NCBI GenBank assembly: GCA_965196605.1 | Contig: CBDAKK010000003.1 | Coordinates: forward strand, 124,001-188,000 | Length of the DNA stretch: 64,000 nt | Direction of reading: 5' to 3' | Source of the DNA: CBDAKK01 sp965196605 | GTDB lineage: Bacteria; Spirochaetota; Spirochaetia; WTKD01; G963693115 | Shown here: piece after piece, positions 1 through 8,935 of the stretch | Layout: each line of letters opens with the position of its first letter | How positions within the stretch are numbered: position 1 is the first letter of the stretch | Notes under the pieces: generated by a model | Told to the model about the DNA's origin: nothing | What the model saw: only the letters and a program-made list of their open reading frames with translations | The model's database searches: none | Translations under genes and position numbers: made by a program

Positions 1-577
1 GCCTAGGGCTCATGTGTGTACTGGGCGGCGGTGCGTGGGGCGGCACGGTAGCTTTAGGCGCGTGAGGGTGCTTTGCAAGTGTTAAGCAGTCTGCACTGGC
101 GCACAGTGTTTCTTCCGCGGCGCCCCACCTTTGGAGTGACAGCAGTCATTCGCCTACGGCTCATGTGTGTACTGGGCGGCGGCGCTTGGGGCGGCACGGT
201 AGCTTTAGGCGCGTGAGGGTGCTTTGCAAGTGTTAAGCAGTCTGCACTGGCGCACAGTGTTTCTTCCGCGGCGCCCCACCTTTGGAGTGACAGCAGTCAT
301 TCGCCTACGGCTCATGTGTGTACTGGGCGGCGGTGCGTGGGGCGGCACGGTAGCTTTAGGCGCGTGAGGGTGCTTTGCAAGTGTTAAGCAGTCTGCACTG
401 GCGCACAGTGTTTCTTCCGCGGCGCCCCACCTTTGGAGTGACAGCAGTCATTCGCCTACGGCTCATGTGTGTACTGGGCGGCGGTGCGTGGGGCGGCACG
501 GTAGCTTTAGGCGCGTGAGGGTGCTTTGCAAGTGTTAAGCAGTCTGCACTGGCGCACAGTGTTTCTTCCGCGGCGCG
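1..577. repeat. Tandem array of a 151-bp repeat (about 3.8 copies, open at the window edge)
   Basis: The same 151-bp unit recurs almost without change. The marker catgtgtgtactggg starts at 11, 162, 313 and 464. The fourth copy breaks off near 577. Copies differ at only a few bases (for example ggtgcgtgg against ggcgcttgg), so the array is recent or kept uniform by recombination. I see no convincing coding sequence in it. The array may continue to the left of the window. Confidence 0.93.
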
Positions 578-1112
578 GCTAAGGCGCGCAAAGGTGCCTT
601 GCCTAGGTAGCGCTGCTTAAACGCGTAAGGGTGACTTTGTGAGTGCAAGCAGTCTGCTGGCGCACCGTGTGTTTTGGGCGCCGCGGCTTGGACGCGAGGT
701 TTGCTTTAACGCGTGTAAGTTACTTTGCATGTATAAGCTGCCTGCGTCCCGCAGTCTGTATTCCGCGCTGCGGCTAAAGCCGCAAAGTAGCTTTGCGTAG
801 GTGGCGCTGCTTAAACGCGTAAGGGTGCTTTGTGAGTGCAAGCAGTCTGCTGGCGCACCGTGTGTTTTGGGCGCCGCGGCTAAAGCGCGCAAAGCTGCCT
901 TGCCTAGGTGGCGTTGCTTAAGCGCGTAAGAGTTGCTTTGCGAGTGTAAGCAGCCTGCGCTGACGCGCCGTGTGTTTTGGGCGCCGCGACTTAGGCGCGA
1001 GGTTTGCTTTAACGCGTGTAAGTTACTTTGCATGTATAAGCTGCCTGCGTCCCGCAGTCTGTATTCCGCGGCGGTGCGTGGGGCGGCACGGTAGCTTTAG
1101 GCGCGTGAGGGT
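578..1112. repeat. Degenerate repeats related to the 151-bp array
   Basis: The region is built of shuffled pieces of one GC-rich repeat family. A segment starting gcttaaacgcg (615, 809) or gcttaagcgcg (916) and running to a ttttgggcgccgcg block is present three times. A second segment starting gcgaggtttgctttaac occurs at 694 and 997, 303 bp apart. At 1073-1112 a partial copy of the 151-bp unit returns. Long open frames here are by-products of the repeats. Confidence 0.85.
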
Positions 1113-1115
1113 GCT

Positions 1116-1343
1116 TTAGGAATAAACGGTGAGCGTACCATTTTCGCTCACGCTTACTTCTCCGCTTGCTTTGTCTATGCTAGCGCCCGTACCGCTTACG
1201 CTGTATTCAATGGCTCGCGTATCTTCAGCATTGCTTTTTTCTTCCGCTGCCGTCTGAGTGAACCTTTGTTGCGTCTTAGTCACAGAAAGCGTGCATACAA
1301 TACCGCTATAGCAAATTGCATGCTGCGCTAGCGCTTTAGCCAC
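1116..1343 (-). pseudogene. Fragment of a surface protein (Ig-like tail), flanked by repeats
   Basis: A 75-codon frame holds a 50-60 residue stretch with the alternating polar/hydrophobic pattern of bacterial Ig-like domains (IEYSVSGTG, GEVSVSENGTLTV). Its 3' end stops inside the partial 151-bp repeat. Its 5' end (MAKALAQH) is read from a dispersed repeat that also occurs near 3024 and 58050. I take it as a gene scrap left between two repeats, not a working gene. There is no signal peptide and no clear ribosome-binding site. Confidence 0.5.
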
Positions 1344-1415
1344 ACAAGACGTTCATCTAACACAGGGAGTTGTGGCGACACTCCCCACACACAAAGAGCA
1401 ATAGCCCCCTTAGTG

Positions 1416-2549
1416 TTATTTGAATTTCGGCCATTTACTTTTATCTTTGTTCATTTTTGTCACACTGTTAAAAATATTATCCCACCTCGTCACACTATCT
1501 ACCTTCCAGCCGCTAAGGTCTTGGTTGAACGCTGTAGCACGAGCAAACATCCATGCCATATTCGTGACTTTGGACGTGTCCCAGCTACCAATGCCTTGGT
1601 TGAAAGATGTAGCACTATAAAACATGTCTTCCATATTCTTTACCTGAGACGTGTCCCAGTTACTAATGTCTTCGTTAAAAGCTATAGCCTTAGAAAACAT
1701 ATATGACATATCCCTGACCTGAGAGGTGTTCCACTGACCAATGTCTTGGTTGAAAGATGTAGCACTATAAAACATGTCTTCCATATTCTTTACCTGAGAC
1801 GTGTCCCAGTTACTAATGTCTTCGTTAAAAGCTATAGCCTTAGAAAACATATATGACATATCCCTGACCTGAGAGGTGTTCCACTGACCAATGTCTTGAG
1901 TGAAAACCCCAGCCCCCCAAAACATGCCTACCATATCCGTGACCTGAGACGTGTTCCAGCACTTTATATCACCATTGAATTTAGATTCCCCTTGAAATAA
2001 ACGATTCATATTAGTAATAGCTGATGTATCGATGTGATTGAGATTAGGACTAGGAGTCGCTGAGGTAATAGCCTTGTTAAGCAATGCTTGTAATGCTACC
2101 TTGTTTTGTGGATGCTGAGTCTCTGTTGCACCACATGAATTCTTCCAGATTACCGACAAGCTTATATCAGAAGTAATTGCTGTGTTCTCATCATGCTTTT
2201 GCTTGTTATGTTCGAAGCGTTCTAGCGTACGGGTTATTCCATTGACCACACTATACGTAAGTTTGCTCGTTATACCAACATCTTTTAAGCTTTGACCAGC
2301 TTTGAGGATAAGGGTATTGTCTGTAGACCCTCCCGTTAAGGTACCTCCATGTAATGCAAAGGTTACGGTAAATGAGCTGGTGGCTAATTTATTCATGCCA
2401 ATGGTGTTTAAGGGGCTTGAAACTAAGTTTTGAGCTGCATCATCTAATAATTGATCGCATCCCCCAAAGGTAAAAGTTATTAAAGCAAAGGTTGTTACAA
2501 CGATTACTGCGCGAAATGCTTGTATGTATTTATGATTACTGTGTTTCAT
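1416..2549 (-). CDS. DUF285 (BspA-like repeat) surface lipoprotein
   Basis: The 377-residue product has a hydrophobic signal segment ending in FTFGGC, with the likely lipidated Cys at residue 31. Residues about 58-135 resemble a Listeria-Bacteroides (InlB B-type) repeat. From about 185 to the end there are some six 25-residue DUF285 units of the form (N/Q)WDTSQV..M..MF..A..FNQDI. This family is known from mycoplasma lipoproteins and spirochaete BspA-like proteins and is usually surface exposed. AGGAGG lies about 8 bases upstream of the ATG. At DNA level 1591-1740 and 1741-1890 are near-identical, a two-unit in-frame tandem duplication. Function is probably adhesion, but this is inferred from family only. 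Confidence 0.85.
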   Translation of the reverse strand: MKHSNHKYIQAFRAVIVVTTFALITFTFGGCDQLLDDAAQNLVSSPLNTIGMNKLATSSFTVTFALHGGTLTGGSTDNTLILKAGQSLKDVGITSKLTYSVVNGITRTLERFEHNKQKHDENTAITSDISLSVIWKNSCGATETQHPQNKVALQALLNKAITSATPSPNLNHIDTSAITNMNRLFQGESKFNGDIKCWNTSQVTDMVGMFWGAGVFTQDIGQWNTSQVRDMSYMFSKAIAFNEDISNWDTSQVKNMEDMFYSATSFNQDIGQWNTSQVRDMSYMFSKAIAFNEDISNWDTSQVKNMEDMFYSATSFNQGIGSWDTSKVTNMAWMFARATAFNQDLSGWKVDSVTRWDNIFNSVTKMNKDKSKWPKFK

Positions 2550-3278
2550 AAAATCCTCCTAAAAAATATATTATTTCATATTTGTAATTATATAATAACT
2601 ATTATGATATGCAAAGAGACGCAGGATTGTCTTGGCGGGGGTTCGGCCCCACGCCCCCATGATGTATGACGTTCTTATGCGCTCCGCGCGTGAGGGTACT
2701 TTGTAAGTGCTAGCAGCCTACTCAGCCCGTGAGTTTGCCTTTGTAGGGGCAAGCACCCATACCCCTGAGCATGAGTAAACACCTTTTGTGCTGACGCGCG
2801 GTGTTGCTTGGCATGTGAGAGGTAGCTTAATAGCGTATCTGCGAATACCTATGTTACGCTTCGCGTTGCTGCGCTAGATCCAGTTGTCAGCAGTGACTTC
2901 GTATCTGCGCAGCAGGATGGTCGCTCGTCCCATGGACGGGGCAAATAGAGCGCCATGGACGGTGCAGAAATGGAGTACTCGCACCAAAGAAAGAAAGTAC
3001 AGTTATCTGAAGACTTAGCATACCGCGCTAGCGCCTTAGCCGCACAAGGCGTCCACGCAATGCCGCGCAAGCAAAACACACACAGCGTCAGCTACAATAC
3101 AGAGACCCGCGCGGAGCGCAGATAGGCTTGCCCCCACAAAGCCCACAATGTGTCTCTAATTTAGCATTTCAATCTTGAGAAGTAAGGCTTGCTGATGAGT
3201 GTATGTGCCTGAGGTGCGTGCTAGTCCTATGGTACAATTTGTTATTAATAACAGCGTGTTTACGCACAGGAGGTATGT
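2550..3278. repeat. Gene-free stretch of dispersed repeats
   Basis: No credible gene was seen. The part from about 2690 shares words with the 1-1112 array (cgcgtgagggt). The part from about 2990 to 3120 (gtacagttatctgaagactt, cgctagcgccttagcc, ggagcgcag) matches 58030-58140 and partly 1327-1345. A G/C hairpin (GGGGG..CCCCC) lies at 2637-2660. The iolG ribosome-binding site AGGAGG is at the right end. Confidence 0.7.
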
Positions 3279-4271
3279 ATGAAGAAACAGTTTGCACTTT
3301 TTGGCACGGGGCGTATTGGGGCTGTGCATGCGCGGAACATTGCCTTGCATGCGCAGGCAGAGCTTGCCTATGTATATGATGTATTTGAAGAGTCGGCGCG
3401 GGCGTGTGCGCAGCAGTACGGGGCACGCTGCGCTGCATCACCTGAGGAGATATGGAACTCGGACGTAGATGCGGTGGTCATTGCGTCTTCGACAAACACG
3501 CATGCAGGCTTGTTGAGCGCGGCGCTTAAAGCGGGTAAGGCTGTGTACTGCGAAAAGCCCATTGACCTCGATATAGGCAAAGTACGGGGGGTGGTAGCGG
3601 AGGCTAGGGACTCGGAGCTGCCGGTTTTTATAGGCTTTAGCCGACGTTTTGATGGAAACCACCGCGGGGTTTACCGCGCCATACGCGAGGGGAGCATAGG
3701 GGATATTGAGCTTATGCACATAACCTCACGCGACTTGAGCCCGCCGTCTCTTGAGTACATACAGGTTTCGGGCGGGCAGTTTAGAGACCAAACCATACAT
3801 TGCTTTGACCTTGTGCGCTGGCTTACGGGTGCAGAGCCTGTGGAGGTATATGCATGCGCGTCCGTGCTGGTGGACAAGGCCATTGGGGAGGCGGGTGATG
3901 TTGACACTGCTATGCTAACCCTGAAAATGCCGAGCGGGGCATTGTGCCATATAAATAATAGTCGGCGCTCTGCCTACGGCTACGATGAATATATTGAAGT
4001 CTTTGGTTCAAAGGGCATGGTGCAGTCACGGCGTAAGCCTACGGCGGAGGTTTCGTTGTACAGCGGAGCTAGCGTGGTTTCGAGTGGTTTGCATTCGGGT
4101 TGGTTTGAGCGCATGGAGCACACCTTTGAAATTGCGCTTGACACCTTTGTGCGCACGCTTTTGGGGGAAGGGCTTGAGTACCCCAACGCGAGTGACGGGC
4201 TGAGGGCGCAGCTTATAGCGGAGGCTGCCGTGGCTTCATTAAAGGCAAACAAGCCGGTGTCAATAGAATAA
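3279..4271 (+). CDS. iolG: Inositol 2-dehydrogenase (Gfo/Idh/MocA family)
   Basis: NAD-dependent oxidation of myo-inositol to 2-keto-myo-inositol, first step of inositol catabolism, cytosolic. The 330-residue protein has the Rossmann motif GTGRIG at 9-14 and the family motif EKP at 92-94, with catalytic Lys93. It also has GGxFRDxxIH, with Asp170 and His174 where IolG enzymes carry their catalytic Asp and His. TSRD and NSRR.AYGYDE stretches are typical of IolG among related sugar dehydrogenases. Length fits the family. AGGAGG sits 8 bases before the ATG. An IolE-like gene follows 39 bases later, which supports a polyol catabolic role. A closely related cyclitol or sugar could be the true substrate. 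Confidence 0.85.
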   Translation: MKKQFALFGTGRIGAVHARNIALHAQAELAYVYDVFEESARACAQQYGARCAASPEEIWNSDVDAVVIASSTNTHAGLLSAALKAGKAVYCEKPIDLDIGKVRGVVAEARDSELPVFIGFSRRFDGNHRGVYRAIREGSIGDIELMHITSRDLSPPSLEYIQVSGGQFRDQTIHCFDLVRWLTGAEPVEVYACASVLVDKAIGEAGDVDTAMLTLKMPSGALCHINNSRRSAYGYDEYIEVFGSKGMVQSRRKPTAEVSLYSGASVVSSGLHSGWFERMEHTFEIALDTFVRTLLGEGLEYPNASDGLRAQLIAEAAVASLKANKPVSIE

Positions 4272-4310
4272 GCGCATGGTACGTGCGCATGTAATGAGGA
4301 GTTTGAAAGG

Positions 4311-5207
4311 ATGATACGAGTTGGAAATGCCCCGTGTTCGTGGGGCGTGATAGAGAATGTTGCGGGTGAGCGCGGGGCTTATGCGCGCGTTTTGGACGAA
4401 ATGCATGAGACGGGCTACCGCGGGACGGAGCTTGGCGATTGGGGCTTTATGCCCACAGACCCGCGCGTGCTGCGCGATGAACTGAGTCGGCGTTCTTTAG
4501 AGCTTACGGGTTCGTGGGTAACCGTGTATTTGCAGGATGCGGCGCGGCGCGCACAAAGTGAGGCGGACGCCGTGAGGACGGCGCGGCTTTTGGCCGAAGT
4601 GGGCGGACAAGAGGGCGTGATAGTGCTGGGCAACGACCCCTATGGTGATGCGGTGCGCATGCAGAACGCGGGGCGTATACAGAGTGAACACGGCATGAGC
4701 GCGGAGCAGTGGCGCGCCTTTGTAGAGGGCGCACAGCGCGTGGCGTCTGCGGTAAAACGCGAGAGTGGCTTGCGTACCGTGTTGCATCATCACATTGGCA
4801 CGTGGGTGGAGACGCCTACGGAGGTGGAAACCTTTTTGGAGCGCACCGACCCGGAGCTTATAGGCATTGTTTTTGACACGGGGCACTACAGCTTTGGTGG
4901 TGGTAATGCCCTTGAGGGCTTGCAAAAACATGCGCAGCGCGTGTGGTACGTGCACTTTAAAGACCATGACCCGCATGCTGCTGCGCGCGCTAGAGCGCAT
5001 GAGTGTGATGCAGTGCAGGCTGTGGAGCAGGGGGTGTTTTGTGAGCTTGGCAAGGGTGACGTCGACTTTGAGGCGGTGCTTGCCTCCTTAGAGGGCATGG
5101 GCTACCAGGGCTGGGTTGTTGTGGAGCAGGACGTGCTGCCGGGCATGGGCAGCCCCAAAGAAAGTGCGGCGCGCAACAGGGCGTACTTGCAGAGCTTGGG
5201 GCTGTAG
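4311..5207 (+). CDS. IolE-like sugar isomerase/dehydratase (TIM barrel)
   Basis: A 298-residue xylose-isomerase-like TIM barrel (AP_endonuc_2 fold) of the group found in inositol catabolic clusters. Supporting motifs are NAPCSWGV at 6-13, ELGDWGFMPTDP, a metal-binding HHHIGTW, DTGHYSFGGG, VHFKDHDP and the C-terminal VVEQDVLPGMGSPKES. Family members act as 2-keto-myo-inositol dehydratase or inosose isomerase with a divalent metal. The next gene, a VOC-family protein, starts 22 bases after the stop, so the three genes probably form one transcript. Assignment to IolE and not IolI-type isomerases is inference; the barrel family itself is secure. Confidence 0.75.
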   Translation: MIRVGNAPCSWGVIENVAGERGAYARVLDEMHETGYRGTELGDWGFMPTDPRVLRDELSRRSLELTGSWVTVYLQDAARRAQSEADAVRTARLLAEVGGQEGVIVLGNDPYGDAVRMQNAGRIQSEHGMSAEQWRAFVEGAQRVASAVKRESGLRTVLHHHIGTWVETPTEVETFLERTDPELIGIVFDTGHYSFGGGNALEGLQKHAQRVWYVHFKDHDPHAAARARAHECDAVQAVEQGVFCELGKGDVDFEAVLASLEGMGYQGWVVVEQDVLPGMGSPKESAARNRAYLQSLGL

Positions 5208-5229
5208 GCTTAGTGGGGTACATGACGCC

Positions 5230-5670
5230 ATGAACAGGGTCACGCTTATTACTTTGGCGGTTGACAACTTAGCCGAGGCGCAGAGTTTTTATGCGCGTTT
5301 AGGCTGGGAGCTTACAGAAGCAGTACCTGATATGATAGCTTTTTATGACTTGCAGGGGCTCATGCTCGGGCTTTACAACGCGGCCAAGCATGCTGAAGAC
5401 ATGGGGTGTGATGCGGCCTCTCTTGGCACGGGTAAGTCTGCGCTGGCGGTGAATTTTGCTACTGAGGCGGAAGTGGACGCGGCCTATGAGCGCGCAATTT
5501 CAGCAGGCGCACGGGTAATTCATGCGCCCAAAAAGGTGTTTTGGGGTGGTTATTCTTCCCTGTGGCGTGACCCCTATGGGCATGTGTGGGAATACGCCAT
5601 GAATCCATTTTGGACACTGGACGAGAACGGACGCTTAGTGGACACGGGAGCGCAAAGCACTGACCAGTAG
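5230..5670 (+). CDS. VOC-family (glyoxalase-like) protein
   Basis: A 146-residue single-domain VOC protein: paired beta-alpha-beta-beta-beta modules with VTLITLAVDNLAEAQSFYARLGW at the start and a closing FWGGYSSLWRDPYGHVWEYAMNP. The WRDPxGHxWE ending is the usual C-terminal half of glyoxalase/bleomycin-resistance folds and carries the metal-ligand Glu. An upstream in-frame extension overlaps the previous gene. I chose the ATG at 5230 because the fold starts there. Substrate unknown. Its place behind iolG and the IolE-like gene suggests handling of a small by-product of the same pathway, which is inference. Confidence 0.75.
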   Translation: MNRVTLITLAVDNLAEAQSFYARLGWELTEAVPDMIAFYDLQGLMLGLYNAAKHAEDMGCDAASLGTGKSALAVNFATEAEVDAAYERAISAGARVIHAPKKVFWGGYSSLWRDPYGHVWEYAMNPFWTLDENGRLVDTGAQSTDQ

Positions 5671-5773
5671 GCTGGTGTATGAGCGCCCTTTAGTAAGACA
5701 CTGCTAAGGCACGACTAAAACACATGCTAGGTCGCAGCAAAACAAGGGCACGTGTACTATACTTGTATGTACA

Positions 5774-6601
5774 ATGCCCATTGCAGAACTACATGCATTA
5801 TTCACAAGCCCAGTTTCGTATGCATTGTTAGCGCTTTCGGCGCTACTTATTGGCATGTCGAAAATGGGCTTTCCGGGCATTAACATTATTTCTACGCCTA
5901 TTGTCATTTACCTTGTGCAGGATGTGCGGGTGTCCATAGCCTTGGCGCTGCTACTGCTCTACCCCGGCGACATTGTGGCTGTGCTGCATTTCAGAAAGTC
6001 TTGTAATAAGAAGGTATTTTTCATGTTCACGCCCTACGCAATTGTGGGCGTTCTTGCTGCGGGGTTCATCGGGGTGTTTTTGTCGCGGACAACGCTACTC
6101 GCCCTCATAGTCTTTCTCATACTCGCTTTCGCGCTTATTATGATAATACAAGAGATACACTACCTAGTGCGGCGCAGGAAAAATGCTGCGCGTATTCATG
6201 GAGAAGAAGCGCACCGTGCCCCAAAGCCTCAGTCATTGGGCAGAAGCATGATTTTGGGGTTGCTCGTCTTTTCAAGCGGTGCTTCCTCTACGCTTGCAAG
6301 TGCCTCGGGTCCCATTACCTCTTTGTATTTGCTAACCCTGCGCATGGACAAAAAAAGCTTTATAGGCACCGGCGCGGTACTGTACATTACGTACAACACC
6401 GTCAAGTTGTTCATTTTCACGCTTATGTGGAAGGTCATAAGCGTGCCCTTGCTTTTGTACAGCCTCACGGTTACTCCGTGGGCAATAGCGGGCGCGTACC
6501 TCTCACGCAGCATATCAAAAAACATTCCTGAGCATGTTTACCGCTGGGTAATAATTGCGCTTGTGTGTGCCGCGGGTTTTTCGCTTATGCGCTTATTATA
6601 A
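5774..6601 (+). CDS. TauE/SafE-family membrane exporter
   Basis: A 275-residue integral membrane protein with two groups of hydrophobic helices split by a basic loop (RRRKNAARIHGEEAHR, about residues 130-150). The first half carries GMSKMGFPGINIISTPI and the second half FSSGASSTLASASGPI, which are the paired conserved motifs of the TauE/SafE (YfcA-type) family. Members move sulfite, sulfoacetate or other organic anions across the inner membrane. TATACT at 5758-5763 may be its -10 element. There is no clear ribosome-binding site. The substrate cannot be read from the sequence. Confidence 0.75.
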   Translation: MPIAELHALFTSPVSYALLALSALLIGMSKMGFPGINIISTPIVIYLVQDVRVSIALALLLLYPGDIVAVLHFRKSCNKKVFFMFTPYAIVGVLAAGFIGVFLSRTTLLALIVFLILAFALIMIIQEIHYLVRRRKNAARIHGEEAHRAPKPQSLGRSMILGLLVFSSGASSTLASASGPITSLYLLTLRMDKKSFIGTGAVLYITYNTVKLFIFTLMWKVISVPLLLYSLTVTPWAIAGAYLSRSISKNIPEHVYRWVIIALVCAAGFSLMRLL

Positions 6602-6627
6602 TACGCCTACTATAATAAATAGTACTT

Positions 6628-7089
6628 ATGCGTTGTCCCCAATGCCAAACCGATGAAGACAAGGTTCTTGAAACGCGCGTGCTTGCACATGGGCAGGTTA
6701 TTCGTAGAAGGCGCAGTTGCCTGCATTGCGACTTTCGCTTTACGTCCTATGAGCGAGTGGAGGAGCGCCCCCTCACCGTGGTAAAAAAGAACAACACGCG
6801 TGAGCTTTTTAGCAGGGAGAAGTTGCGCAATGGCATTGCAACTGCGGTGCGCAAGCGTCCCGTGTCGCAGGACGTTATAGAAAACATGCTTGATGAAATT
6901 GAGGAAGACGCGCATATACGCTCGGGCACCACGCATGAAATTTCGTCTTCTACACTCGGTGACATGATCATAGCCCGCTTGCAAGGCGTAGATACCGTTG
7001 CGTATTTGCGCTTTGTGTCGGTCTATCGCAATTTTGAAAATGTGGACGGATTTATTCGCGAAATACAGTTGTTATCGCAAGATAAATAG
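6628..7089 (+). CDS. nrdR: Transcriptional repressor NrdR
   Basis: A 153-residue regulator of ribonucleotide reductase genes. It has the four-Cys zinc ribbon (C3, C6, C31, C34) with VIRRRRSC for DNA contact, then an ATP-cone domain from about residue 49 (VVKKNNTRELFSREKL) that senses ATP/dATP. Length and motifs are standard. TATAAT at 6611-6616 lies 11 bases upstream of the ATG and no ribosome-binding site is visible. No ribonucleotide reductase genes or NrdR boxes were recognised in the window, so its targets lie elsewhere. Confidence 0.92.
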   Translation: MRCPQCQTDEDKVLETRVLAHGQVIRRRRSCLHCDFRFTSYERVEERPLTVVKKNNTRELFSREKLRNGIATAVRKRPVSQDVIENMLDEIEEDAHIRSGTTHEISSSTLGDMIIARLQGVDTVAYLRFVSVYRNFENVDGFIREIQLLSQDK

Positions 7090-7103
7090 TTATAATAAGC
7101 ATT

Positions 7104-7502
7104 ATGAGTTCCAACAAAATTCACGAACAAGAAGAAGCACTTTCACAAGAGGTTCACTCTTTCCAAGACGAACAAGAGCGCGTTCGTTCTATCATTGGCG
7201 CCATAGGTGGCTCTCACAAAAAAATGTACACGCGCATTATCAATATTGGCTTTATCATCTCCCTGTTGGTGTTGTTTTTTTTAGAGTTTTTCACAGATTT
7301 ACTCGACAAACTGCTGGCAGTTGAAATTGGTGTATTGCTTGTCTCCATAAAAATTTTGTGGATGATGTACGAGCAGTCGCGTGTAGAGCACTTTATGTTT
7401 TGGATTCTAAGCTCCATTGAGTTTCAAGTAGCAAGCATAGACAAAAAAATTGATGCTATGAACAAGACGAAAAACAAAGATTCCTCCTCCTCTAAAAAGT
7501 AG
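7104..7502 (+). CDS. Small two-helix membrane protein of unknown function
   Basis: 132 residues. A polar, Glu-rich, probably coiled N-terminus (about 1-42) is followed by two membrane helices (about 47-64 and 69-88). A basic C-terminal tail ends in KDSSSSKK. I do not recognise a family. TATAAT at 7091-7096 with TTGTTA at 7069-7074 (16-base spacer) places the likely transcript start at or next to the ATG. No ribosome-binding site is present, so translation may be leaderless. The 14-base gap after nrdR could also mean shared transcription. Confidence 0.6.
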   Translation: MSSNKIHEQEEALSQEVHSFQDEQERVRSIIGAIGGSHKKMYTRIINIGFIISLLVLFFLEFFTDLLDKLLAVEIGVLLVSIKILWMMYEQSRVEHFMFWILSSIEFQVASIDKKIDAMNKTKNKDSSSSKK

Positions 7503-7862
7503 CCTTACATGTTTTAAGCCTACTGGTAGCAGCGCGGCGCGTTGGTTTTGCGCAGAATGGTGTGTGCCCATGCAGGGTTCACGGCATGGGGAGAATAACG
7601 CGTGGTACGTGAGCGCAAAATAATTGTTGCTGCCAAAACTGCGGGAGACTTCGCCGCGCTGTAGGCATGCTCATGCGTAAAAACAGGCACAGTACAAACC
7701 ACAGCACAAGCTTAAGAATACACACCACACCTTAGCGCCGCTAGAGTATTTAAGACACTAGCATTACTCACAGTCATGCATGCATAAACTTTAATTTTTT
7801 AAAAAGACTCTGAGCCGCACAATTGCTTTAGGCATGCCCTAAAATGCTTATTCATATAAGGA
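7503..7862. other. Intergenic stretch, no clear gene
   Basis: About 360 bases between the small membrane protein and the sugar-operon control region. A 60-codon minus-strand frame at 7520-7702 has a plausible composition but no family signature or ribosome-binding site, and could be the worn 3' end of a lost gene. Base composition shifts from GC-rich (to about 7740) to AT-rich. No RNA gene seen. Confidence 0.5.
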
Positions 7863-7919
7863 AATAATTTTTTTTATTTGAAAAAAATTATTGACGGAGT
7901 TTAACAAAAGAAATACACT
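7863..7919 (+). promoter_or_regulatory. Promoter and inverted-repeat operator candidate of the sugar operon
   Basis: A perfect 12-base inverted repeat (AATAATTTTTTT / AAAAAAATTATT, 7863-7874 and 7881-7892, six-base spacer) runs into a -35-like TTGACG (7891-7896). TACACT follows at 7914-7919 after 17 bases. The ATG of the binding-protein gene is 29 bases further on. The overlap of palindrome and -35 fits a repressor operator, but the low-complexity sequence makes chance or a terminator hairpin possible. Confidence 0.55.
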
Positions 7920-7948
7920 AAAAACAAAAATAACATTAGGGGGTACTT

Positions 7949-8908
7949 ATGTTTAAAAAAGCATTGTGTGTTTTGTTTTTAATTTTTGTGTGCAATAGTT
8001 TTATAATGGCTGCAGAAATTAAGATTGGATTAGCGTATTTAGACGTGCAAGGGTTTTATGCGGGAGTGCGGCAGGGCGTACTGGATGCAAGCACAAGTCA
8101 TGCAAAAAATACATTTTCATTTATAGAAAGTAATTCTTCAGGGGACGTGTCTAAAGAACTACAGTTTGTAAACAATGCTATTACAGCGCGGGTAAGTGTT
8201 CTCATTATGTCTGCGGTTTCTACCAATGGTTCTCGAAAAGCCTTTAAGAATGCGAAGAAGGCGGGAATACCAATAATATGCTACAACACGTGCCTCGAAG
8301 ATTTGGATGCATATGTCTACACCTACGCCTTGGGTGACCCAAAAAGGTTTGGTTTTTTGTCAGGAGAGAGACTGGTAAACATTAAGAAGGAAGAAAACAT
8401 AAAAAAGCTTGCCGTGGGTATTGTGAACTGCGAAATGTACGAAGTGTGCGTGCAAAGAAAAGAGGGCTTTGAATGCGCGCTGCAAAAAACCAAAACCGCT
8501 TATGATATAGTGGCAAATCAAGAAGGCACAGAGCTCGATAAAGCTATAGATGTTGCAATACAAATGGTAAACGCAAACCCAAGTATCAACATACTCTACG
8601 GGGAGTCGGGGGGAGCAACCTTGGGCGCTGTACGAGCAGTAAGAAAACTGAATAAGGTGGGAAAAATATTTGTAGTGGGCAGCGACATGACCACGGACAT
8701 AGCACAAGAATTGAAAAAGAACGACGTACTAAAGGGCATAACCGATATATCAGGTAAGGCCATGGGGGAACTTGCCTTTAGGCTTGCACTGAAGGCGGTT
8801 AACAAACAAAGGCTCAATGACAAAATAGTCCCCGCGGAAATAAAGGTGTACCGTTCATCATTAGATGCGCAAGAATGGCTGGAGACTCACAAGGACGGCT
8901 TGCCCTAG
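7949..8908 (+). CDS. Periplasmic sugar-binding protein of an ABC importer (RbsB-like)
   Basis: A 319-residue type I periplasmic binding protein (Peripla_BP_4 group). It has a signal peptide with basic start MFKKAL, a hydrophobic core and likely cleavage after IMAA near residue 22. Mature protein begins with the typical beta strand IKIGLAYLDVQGFYAGVRQGV and includes VSVLIMSAVSTNG, AGIPIICYNT and KIFVVGSDMTTD. No lipobox is seen, so it is probably a soluble periplasmic protein. GGGGG lies just upstream of the ATG. It is the first gene of a five-gene operon with ATPase, permease, dehydrogenase and aldose epimerase, so the ligand is probably a sugar or polyol. Confidence 0.88.
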   Translation: MFKKALCVLFLIFVCNSFIMAAEIKIGLAYLDVQGFYAGVRQGVLDASTSHAKNTFSFIESNSSGDVSKELQFVNNAITARVSVLIMSAVSTNGSRKAFKNAKKAGIPIICYNTCLEDLDAYVYTYALGDPKRFGFLSGERLVNIKKEENIKKLAVGIVNCEMYEVCVQRKEGFECALQKTKTAYDIVANQEGTELDKAIDVAIQMVNANPSINILYGESGGATLGAVRAVRKLNKVGKIFVVGSDMTTDIAQELKKNDVLKGITDISGKAMGELAFRLALKAVNKQRLNDKIVPAEIKVYRSSLDAQEWLETHKDGLP

Positions 8909-8935
8909 GGCCTTAATGTTGGTTGCGGACAAGGC

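Noticed and set aside
1..577. CRISPR-like array
   Set aside because: The 151-bp units are contiguous and uniform; there are no short repeats with unique spacers and no cas genes.
617..1033. 138-codon minus-strand open frame in the repeats
   Set aside because: It is read entirely from GC-rich repeats, repeats itself internally and has no ribosome-binding site or family signature.
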